Assembly: GCF_029893085.1 (NCBI RefSeq)
Contig: NZ_JARXWI010000002.1
Location: forward strand, 124,001-188,000
Reading direction: 5' to 3'
DNA from: Parabacteroides sp. PFB2-10
GTDB taxonomy: Bacteria > Bacteroidota > Bacteroidia > Bacteroidales > Tannerellaceae
Length of the DNA: 64,000 nucleotides
The stretch's first letter is position 1; every line of letters begins with the position of its first letter. Shown one piece after another: positions 57,697-64,000 of this stretch. The position numbers and the translations under genes were made by a program. The notes under the pieces were generated by a model, which was not told the origin of the DNA, made no database searches, and worked only from the letters and a program-made list of their open reading frames with translations.

Positions 57697-59925
57697 ATGG
57701 AAACAATTAAATTAACGATAGACAATAAAGCTGTTGAAGTAGAAAAAGGAGCCACCCTCTTAGACGCAGCGAAAAAGATAGGGATACGTATTCCCACACT
57801 CTGCCATTTGAATCTGCATGAGTTTGAATATAAAAACGAACCGGGCGCCTGCCGTATATGCGTTGTGGAAGTAGAAGGACGTCGCAACCTGGCGCCTGCC
57901 TGTAAGACCACCTGCACGGAAGGTATGGTGGTGCAGACCTATAGTCCGCGTGTGATCAACGCACGCAAAACAGTAATGGAGCTGATTCTGTCGAATCACC
58001 CGTCGGATTGTTTGATCTGCAGCAAGAATGAAAATTGCGAGCTGCAGAAGGTTGCCTACGACCTGCATATGCGTGAATCACGCTTCTCCGGCCATCGCAT
58101 AAGCCATCGAAAGGATCGTTCGGAGTCGATTGTGCGCGATATGAGCAAATGTATCATGTGCCGTCGCTGTGAAACGATGTGTAACTCCATCCAGACTGTC
58201 GGCACTTTGTCGGCTGTCGACCGTGGCTTTGAATCGCTTGTGCAAACGCCTTTCGACCGCAATATAGCCGACAGCAGTTGTACCTATTGCGGACAATGCG
58301 TGGCGGTATGTCCGGTAGGTGCCTTGAGCGGACGCAGCCATACGCAGTATGTACTCGATATGCTGGCTGATCCGACGAAAACAGTGATCGTGCAAACTGC
58401 GCCTGCCGTTCGTACGGCATTGGGGAATGACTTCGGATTCCTTCCGGGAACCTTGGTGACCGGTAAAATGGTGACGGCTCTGCGTCAGCTTGGTTTCGAC
58501 TATGTATTTGATACCGATTTCGCTGCCGACCTGACCATTATGGAAGAGGGAACGGAATTGTTGGGCCGCCTGGGTGGTTATCTCAACGGAGACAAAGAGG
58601 TGAAGATACCTTTGATGACCAGTTGCTGTCCGGGATGGGTTAATTTTGTGGAAAAGAACTATCCGGAACTGAGCGATCACCTGTCGACAGCCAAGAGTCC
58701 GCAGCAAATGTTTGGCGCCATCGCCAAGACTTATTTTGCTGAGAAGCTGGGTATCAAACGGGAAGACCTGGTGGTTGTCTCCATCATGCCGTGTCTGGCT
58801 AAGAAATACGAAGCCAGCCGTCCGGAGTTTGCTGTCGATGGAAATCCCGATGTGGATGTATCGATCTACACCCGTGAGTTGGCACGCCTGATCCGTTATG
58901 CCAATATTGACTTCCGCAATCTGCCGGATAGCGACTTCGATCAGCCACTTGGCGAATCGACCGGTGCTTCGGTTATATTCGGAACGACCGGTGGCGTGAT
59001 GGAAGCAGCCTGCCGTACGGCGTACGAGGTGCATACCAAGAAAACATTAGGCGATGTCAATTTTGAATGTCTGCGCGGCCTGAACGGTATCAAAAGCGCG
59101 ACAATCGATTTCGATGGCGTGCCGGTCAAGGTAGGAATCGCCAATGGATTGGGTAATGCCCGAGCCATGATCGAAGAGGTAAAGAATGGAACCTCTCCGT
59201 ATCATGCTATCGAAATTATGGCTTGTCCGGGTGGATGTATCAATGGCGGAGGACAACCTTTCCACCATGGCGACATCAATGTGATCAAACGTCGGGCATC
59301 CGCTTTATATAAAGAAGATGCCGACAAGGCACGACGCAAGAGCCATGAGAACCCCTATATCATCTCTCTCTACAAAGAGTATCTGGGCGAGCCCTGCGGA
59401 CCGCTTTCGCATAAATTGTTGCATACGCATTATTACGATCGTCGTTCGAAGTTGCCGAATGGAAAGGCGCAAGAGTTGAAAGAGATATGTGCCCGATTCA
59501 ACAATGATCCGGGAGAACTGATCAATGTATTGCATGCCGCACAGGGCAAGTTCGGATATATTCCGCAGGAGGTACAGGAGGTGATTGCAGCCGAATTGAA
59601 TATCCCCGTATCGAAAGTCTACGGCGTGGTGTCGTTCTATTCGTTCTTTACGATGACACCGAAAGGTAAATATCCGATCTCAATCTGTATGGGTACGGCC
59701 TGTTATGTGCGCGGAGCGGAAAAGGTATTGGATGAGTTCGAACGCCAATTAGACATCAAGGTGGGCGAAACCACCAAAGACGGTTTGTTCTCGATCGATT
59801 GCCTGCGTTGCGTAGGTGCCTGTGGACTGGCTCCGGTAGCCATGATCGGCGACCAGGTGTACGGACGGGTTACGCCTGAAAAGGTGAAAGATATCCTGAG
59901 CGATTATTACGAGAAAGAGGGATGA
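57697..59925 (+). CDS. hydA: [FeFe] hydrogenase catalytic subunit fused to a NuoE-like domain
   Basis: 742 residues. In order: plant-type [2Fe-2S] domain (Cys36, 52, 55, 69 region), NuoG-like His/Cys cluster segment (SNHPSDCLICSKNENC, 99-114), two [4Fe-4S] clusters (CIMCRRCETMC 152-162; CTYCGQCVAVCP 195-206), H-cluster domain with TSCCPGW (Cys310, Cys311), MPCLAKKYE (Cys366) and ACPGGCINGGGQ (Cys510, Cys514), and from about 595 a NuoE-like thioredoxin domain with Cys664, 669, 705 and 709. The NuoE subunit, a separate gene in many organisms, is thus fused here. The complex should reversibly make H2 from NADH plus reduced ferredoxin. Maturases HydEFG are not in the window. Confidence 0.95.
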   Translation: METIKLTIDNKAVEVEKGATLLDAAKKIGIRIPTLCHLNLHEFEYKNEPGACRICVVEVEGRRNLAPACKTTCTEGMVVQTYSPRVINARKTVMELILSNHPSDCLICSKNENCELQKVAYDLHMRESRFSGHRISHRKDRSESIVRDMSKCIMCRRCETMCNSIQTVGTLSAVDRGFESLVQTPFDRNIADSSCTYCGQCVAVCPVGALSGRSHTQYVLDMLADPTKTVIVQTAPAVRTALGNDFGFLPGTLVTGKMVTALRQLGFDYVFDTDFAADLTIMEEGTELLGRLGGYLNGDKEVKIPLMTSCCPGWVNFVEKNYPELSDHLSTAKSPQQMFGAIAKTYFAEKLGIKREDLVVVSIMPCLAKKYEASRPEFAVDGNPDVDVSIYTRELARLIRYANIDFRNLPDSDFDQPLGESTGASVIFGTTGGVMEAACRTAYEVHTKKTLGDVNFECLRGLNGIKSATIDFDGVPVKVGIANGLGNARAMIEEVKNGTSPYHAIEIMACPGGCINGGGQPFHHGDINVIKRRASALYKEDADKARRKSHENPYIISLYKEYLGEPCGPLSHKLLHTHYYDRRSKLPNGKAQELKEICARFNNDPGELINVLHAAQGKFGYIPQEVQEVIAAELNIPVSKVYGVVSFYSFFTMTPKGKYPISICMGTACYVRGAEKVLDEFERQLDIKVGETTKDGLFSIDCLRCVGACGLAPVAMIGDQVYGRVTPEKVKDILSDYYEKEG

Positions 59926-59942
59926 TTTAATCTGTTTCTTAC

Positions 59943-59950
59943 TACCTTTG
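59943..59950 (+). promoter_or_regulatory. -7 promoter element of pcrA
   Basis: TACCTTTG, a perfect TAnnTTTG box 21 nt before GTG 59971. Confidence 0.65.
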
Positions 59951-59970
59951 TTTTTTGAACGAAAAGCAAA

Positions 59971-62295
59971 GTGGAAGAATATCTGAATCAACTGAATGAA
60001 AGTCAGCGTGCAGCTGTCACATATACCGAAGGAACATCGTTGGTAATAGCAGGTGCAGGATCCGGGAAAACCCGGGTCCTCACCTATAAAATAGCCTATT
60101 TGTTAAAGAAAGGTGTGTCTCCTTATGCCATCCTGGCATTGACCTTTACCAACAAAGCGGCTCGTGAGATGAAAGAACGGATCGCTACTGTTGTGGGCGA
60201 ACAGACGGCTCGCCGCCTCTGGATGGGCACTTTCCACTCGATCTTCTCGCGTATACTTCGCTCCGAAGCGCAATATATCGGCTATCCCGCCCAATTCACT
60301 ATCTACGACGCCACCGACTCCAAGAGCTTATTGAAAGCAATCATCAAGGAGATGCAATTAGACGATAAGACCTATCGCCCCGGTATGGTACAGAGTCGTA
60401 TCTCCAATGCCAAGAATGCGTTGATCACCTGGCGCGCGTATGAGCAAAACCGGGAACTGATCGATATCGATACGAAAGGGAAAGTGCCACTTATTCGTGA
60501 GATATACAAGCGTTATCAGCTGCGTTGTCAGCAGGCCGGTGCCATGGATTTCGATGATCTGTTGTTGCAAACCAATATTCTCTTCCGCGATCATCCCGAA
60601 GTGTTGGAAAAATACCGCGGTTTCTTTCAGTATATCTTAGTCGATGAGTACCAGGATACCAACTTTGCCCAGCATCTGATCGTGCAACGCCTGAGCGAAC
60701 ACCACGGACATCTGACGGTTGTTGGCGATGATGCTCAGAGTATTTATTCTTTCCGTGGGGCGAATATCGATAATATCCTTCAGTTGAAGCAGGTCTATCC
60801 CGATTGTAAAACATTCAAACTGGAGCGCAATTACCGTTCGACACAGAACATTGTCAACGCGGCTAACAGCCTGATCAATAAGAATCAAAAGCAAATTCCC
60901 AAAACAATCTATTCGGAGAAGGAGCACGGGGATAAGGTATTCGCCTTTTCTACCTATTCCGATTATGAAGAGGCCTATGCTGTGGCCGCCCGATTGGCTG
61001 AAATGAAACGGAAAAAGGAGTACGACTACGCCGATTTTGCTCTGCTCTACCGTACGAATGCCCAATCGCGTATCTTGGAAGAAGCCTTTCGTAAACGCGG
61101 CATTCCCTACAAAATATATGGCGGTTTATCCTTTTATCAGCGCAAAGAGGTCAAAGATGTGATCTCTTACTTCCGCTTGATCATAAATCCCCACGACGAG
61201 GAGGCATTGAAGCGCGTGATCAATTTCCCGGCACGTGGCATAGGCGATACGACCGTCGGCAAACTAACGGCTGCCGCATCGCAGCATACTGTGAGCCTTT
61301 GGTCGGTACTTCGTGAGCCTTTGGAATATGGTATCTCAATCAATAAAGGCACAACCACGAAGCTGAATACCTTCCGCGATATGATTCTCTCCTTTATCAA
61401 TTTCAGCCAGGAGAATACCGCCGAAGAGACAGCCGCCCATATCATTAAGAAAAGCGGTATATACGCCCTCTATCTGACCGATCAATCGGTTGAAGGAACC
61501 AGCAAGAAGGAGAATATAGACGAATTATTGAATGGTATCGTTGAGTTCGTGCAGGTTCGTCAGGAGGAGGGAATCGAACGTGTCACCCTGGCGGATTTCC
61601 TTTCAGAGGTTGCCCTCTTGACCGATCAGGACAATGAAAAAGAAGAGAACAACGATAAAGTAACCCTGATGACTGTCCATTCAGCCAAAGGGTTGGAGTT
61701 TAAGAATGTATTCATTGTCGGTTTGGAAGAAGACCTTTTCCCCTCCCAGATGTCGAAGGATAATCCCCGGGCGATTGAAGAAGAGCGTCGTCTGTTTTAT
61801 GTCGCTATTACCCGGGCGGAGGAGAACTGTGTATTATCTTTTGCCAAAAGCCGTTTCCGCAATGGCAAAACCAATGTGTGTCCGCCCAGCCGTTTCCTGC
61901 GCGATATAGATAAAGCCTACCTGGAATTTCCGGAAGAGACTACAACGGCAACCGAAGACGATTTCGCTACCGAACGCAGCCGTTACCAAAAGCCAGCCTT
62001 CCAGTCGCTCTTTCGGCAGCCACAACCCAAAGAAGAAGTGGCACCTGTTGAGCCTCCCACACGTTTCCGCAAAGTGGAATCCAAGCCATCGGCAGCAGAA
62101 GTCGTGCCAACACCTTCACCTGTTTCTATTGGTGGTCTGCAGGTTGGCACCCGTGTTCAGCACGAACGCTTTGGGGAAGGTGTTGTGTCAGCCCTCGAAG
62201 GAGAGGGGAACAATGCGAAAGCAACCGTTCTGTTTACCCATGCAGGGCAGAAAAACCTGCTATTGAAGTTTGCCCGATTGACTATTCTTGATTGA
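59971..62295 (+). CDS. pcrA: UvrD/PcrA-family DNA helicase
   Basis: 774 residues from GTG 59971, the first start after the -7 box. Superfamily 1A motifs are in order: Walker A AGAGSGKT (27-34), TFTNKAAREMKER, DEYQDTN, GDDAQSIYSFRGAN, LERNYRST, TVHSAKGLEF and the LFYVAITRAEE arginine-finger motif. The C-terminal Tudor-like domain (GTRVQHERFGEGVVSALEGE) is that of PcrA, which binds RNA polymerase. It acts in repair and in removing stalled proteins from DNA. It has its own promoter and a bidirectional terminator. Confidence 0.95.
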   Translation: MEEYLNQLNESQRAAVTYTEGTSLVIAGAGSGKTRVLTYKIAYLLKKGVSPYAILALTFTNKAAREMKERIATVVGEQTARRLWMGTFHSIFSRILRSEAQYIGYPAQFTIYDATDSKSLLKAIIKEMQLDDKTYRPGMVQSRISNAKNALITWRAYEQNRELIDIDTKGKVPLIREIYKRYQLRCQQAGAMDFDDLLLQTNILFRDHPEVLEKYRGFFQYILVDEYQDTNFAQHLIVQRLSEHHGHLTVVGDDAQSIYSFRGANIDNILQLKQVYPDCKTFKLERNYRSTQNIVNAANSLINKNQKQIPKTIYSEKEHGDKVFAFSTYSDYEEAYAVAARLAEMKRKKEYDYADFALLYRTNAQSRILEEAFRKRGIPYKIYGGLSFYQRKEVKDVISYFRLIINPHDEEALKRVINFPARGIGDTTVGKLTAAASQHTVSLWSVLREPLEYGISINKGTTTKLNTFRDMILSFINFSQENTAEETAAHIIKKSGIYALYLTDQSVEGTSKKENIDELLNGIVEFVQVRQEEGIERVTLADFLSEVALLTDQDNEKEENNDKVTLMTVHSAKGLEFKNVFIVGLEEDLFPSQMSKDNPRAIEEERRLFYVAITRAEENCVLSFAKSRFRNGKTNVCPPSRFLRDIDKAYLEFPEETTTATEDDFATERSRYQKPAFQSLFRQPQPKEEVAPVEPPTRFRKVESKPSAAEVVPTPSPVSIGGLQVGTRVQHERFGEGVVSALEGEGNNAKATVLFTHAGQKNLLLKFARLTILD

Positions 62296-62296
62296 T

Positions 62297-62333
62297 AAAA
62301 AAAAGACCTTAAAGTCATTAAGGTCTTTTTTCT
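62297..62333. terminator. bidirectional terminator between pcrA and the M56/TonB_C gene
   Basis: AAAAAGACCTTAA and TTAAGGTCTTTTT form a perfect stem around AGTCA; A and T tracts serve both strands. Confidence 0.93.
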
Positions 62334-62336
62334 ATA

Positions 62337-64000
62337 TTATAGATTAAACATAATCGGCATTGCGTATCTTATCCGAACAGGCTTGCCATCATTTTCAGCC
62401 GGTGTCCATTTAGGGAAGGTTCCAATCACGCGTATGGCTTCTTTATCAAGCGACGGATCCACTCCGTTCAATACTTCCGCATTCGTAACGCTTCCATCCT
62501 TTTCCACGATAAAAGAAACAATCACCCGCCCTTTAATGCCTTTTTCCTTCGCAATCTGCGGATATTTCACATTGTCTGACAAGTATTTCAACAAAGCCCG
62601 CTCGCCACCAGGGAACTGAGCTGTCTTTTCTGCCACTCGAAAAACATCGCTTTCAGACGACGGAGCGCTAAGAGCCCTGTCCGTCTTTTCCCCTAAACGG
62701 AATTGTATTGGCATCGTGTACTTAGTCCGAACCGTTATCCCTTTTTCTTGTCCCGGTGTCCATTTGGGAGAAGATGCTATAACACGCATGGCTTCCTCGT
62801 CAAGAGAAGGATCCTGTCCTCTTACCACTTTCAGATTGGTGATAGAGCCATCTTTCTCAACCACATAACTAATCACCACACGTCCCTGGATGCCTTTCTC
62901 CTTGGCCACTTCCGGATAGGAGATGTTGTTATTGATAAAATTCAATAATTCCTTGTCGCCTCCCGGGAACCGGGGCATTACTTCTACTACGGTATAAATC
63001 GAATCCTCCTGTTGCAGGATAGGGAGAGTCACGGTCTTCAGGGAAGCCGTCTCTCTGATTTCTTCTGTCACCACAGGTTTTGTAGATTCACCTGTGACCA
63101 TTCGGGCCATCGCATCCAGGTTGTTGAGTATCAACAGCCCGGCAACAATGGGAATAAGTGCCAGGTATTTCAATATCCTAACACGGTTTGTTCTTTTTTT
63201 ATTCAACATGCCAATTCGCTTTTTTAAAGGTAAAACACTAAAATAATTATATAGGTTTGCTGTAGCCAGAGAATGATCGTGTTCCATACCAATCAGGTGG
63301 TATTGGTAAGTTTTCTTATTGCATCCGGAACGCATAACGCTTTGGTCTGCAATATACTCATGATTTATTCCAATCTCTTTCTTTAAGAGCCAGACAAAGG
63401 GGTTGAACCAACAGATGACCGATATACATTCCGCCAAAACAATATCAAACGAATGGAATTGGCGCACATGGGTATGTTCGTGCAAGAGTATTTCGTGCAG
63501 TGTCTGATTATTATATTTCTTGGGATCAATGAATATCCATTCAAAAAAAGAATAGGGCTCTTCTATTTCCTCTGAAACATAAATCCTGATGTCTGCCAGT
63601 ACCTCTTGCCGGCAACGTCTGCGCGTGCGGACGACGGATAGGATCTCTGCCAGGCAGCGAAACAATAATAATAAAACACCTATTCCATATAGAATAGAAA
63701 GAGTCATTGTCCCGATCTCTTTCCAATTCCTTGCCGGAGGGATTTCCGCTGCAATAACTTCGTTCGCTTCCAACACAGGCATATAGACGATTTCCTGTTC
63801 GGCCGGTTGCGACGTATCCAACCAAGAGGAATAGGTAACTACGAACTCATTCAATACAGGCTTTTCCGAAATCCAACCGTTCAGATCAGGGAACGGATAG
63901 ATAAACGCCAGCAGCAAAATGGCTAAAAGCGTGATCCGCCGTAACTGAAAGAAGGTATCATTGCGAAACAACAGCTTATAAACCAAATAGAAGATGGAAA
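62337..64000 (-). CDS. M56 (BlaR1-type) peptidase with two TonB_C domains (5' cut by window edge)
   Basis: 554 residues are visible; the frame runs off the window end (SIFYLVYKLLF precedes an internal TTG at 63986), so the first membrane helix is missing. Helices near the start and at about 95-115 flank an M56 metallopeptidase domain with the zinc motif HEHTHVRQF and a later Glu in HEYIADQSV. A further membrane helix (about 290-305) leads to two periplasmic TonB_C-like repeats, each with the pattern FPGG..LL.Y....YP..AKEKGI.GRV (about 350-430 and 460-545). The fusion resembles antibiotic or envelope sensors that act by regulated proteolysis of a BlaI-like repressor. No such repressor is visible, though it could lie upstream, outside the window. 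Confidence 0.88.
   Translation of the reverse strand, partial: SIFYLVYKLLFRNDTFFQLRRITLLAILLLAFIYPFPDLNGWISEKPVLNEFVVTYSSWLDTSQPAEQEIVYMPVLEANEVIAAEIPPARNWKEIGTMTLSILYGIGVLLLLFRCLAEILSVVRTRRRCRQEVLADIRIYVSEEIEEPYSFFEWIFIDPKKYNNQTLHEILLHEHTHVRQFHSFDIVLAECISVICWFNPFVWLLKKEIGINHEYIADQSVMRSGCNKKTYQYHLIGMEHDHSLATANLYNYFSVLPLKKRIGMLNKKRTNRVRILKYLALIPIVAGLLILNNLDAMARMVTGESTKPVVTEEIRETASLKTVTLPILQQEDSIYTVVEVMPRFPGGDKELLNFINNNISYPEVAKEKGIQGRVVISYVVEKDGSITNLKVVRGQDPSLDEEAMRVIASSPKWTPGQEKGITVRTKYTMPIQFRLGEKTDRALSAPSSESDVFRVAEKTAQFPGGERALLKYLSDNVKYPQIAKEKGIKGRVIVSFIVEKDGSVTNAEVLNGVDPSLDKEAIRVIGTFPKWTPAENDGKPVRIRYAMPIMFNL

Noticed and set aside
1-64000. CRISPR array, tRNA/rRNA genes, insertion sequences, prophage
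   Set aside because: No regularly spaced repeats, cloverleaf-like stretches, transposase, integrase or phage structural genes were seen; the dispersed repeats are not spaced as arrays.

Overview
ORGANISM. The window looks like the chromosome of a gut Bacteroidales bacterium, most likely Parabacteroides; this is inferred from gene content, not proven. The support is a ThrA/ApgM-like/ThrC threonine cluster, C69 dipeptidase, DUF5106 redox lipoprotein, M56/TonB_C fusion, tandem FtsX-like permeases and a trimeric [FeFe] hydrogenase. In addition, at least eighteen genes are preceded by the Bacteroidetes -7 promoter element TAnnTTTG, and Shine-Dalgarno sites are largely absent. No tRNA, rRNA, CRISPR array, insertion sequence or prophage was seen. 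LAYOUT. 1-4.0 kb: threonine pathway (3' part of thrA, a phosphoglycerate-mutase-like probable homoserine kinase, thrC), then a short ferritin-like protein. 4.6-10.3 kb, minus strand: DUF368 lipid-phosphate transporter, TPR protein, glnS, secreted CBM-esterase. 10.8-14.5 kb: redox lipoprotein, bifunctional-nuclease-like protein, nucleoside transporter, rsmE. 14.5-17.6 kb, minus: small basic protein, guaA, secreted metallo-hydrolase. 17.8-23.7 kb: coiled-coil membrane protein and a TolC/HlyD/two-permease export operon lacking its ATPase. 23.7-26.6 kb, minus: Crp-family regulator, MATE transporter, superoxide dismutase. 26.8-30.1 kb: endonuclease IV, C69 dipeptidase, small beta-barrel. 30.2-31.4 kb: an A+T-rich fic gene bracketed by a 46-bp perfect direct repeat. 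31.5-40.7 kb: two FtsX-like permeases behind a sigma-54-type promoter, then small protein, hybrid kinase, ECF sigma and anti-sigma-like protein. 40.7-49.6 kb: MscS, ABC-F, TPR/degenerate protease with FHA protein, GNAT and DUF2156 enzymes, pgk. 49.9-54.5 kb: hisGDCB preceded by a His-rich leader peptide and attenuator, then a lipoprotein. 55.5-59.9 kb: three-gene bifurcating-type [FeFe] hydrogenase. 60-64 kb: PcrA/UvrD helicase and the 3' part of an M56/TonB_C sensor. MAIN OBSERVATIONS. (1) A dispersed intergenic repeat family (six copies plus a fragment, about 135-185 bp) has an invariant 19-nt palindromic core, a long hairpin with compensatory changes and, in the long form, short terminal inverted repeats. 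It is the best candidate here for an undescribed element. (2) A histidine attenuator encodes a 16-residue leader with six consecutive His codons. (3) A fic gene with Gln in place of the catalytic His sits in a repeat-bracketed insertion behind operator-like palindromes. (4) A sigma-54 promoter precedes the FtsX pair. (5) The ABC-F gene has a leader with a tiny ORF and competing stems. HOW GENES WORK TOGETHER. The thr and his operons are biosynthetic units; the hydrogenase genes should form one NAD/ferredoxin-linked complex; kinase, ECF sigma and TonB_C protein form a tightly packed signalling unit; BFN-nupC-rsmE and glnS-TPR-DUF368 are compact operons of mixed function.
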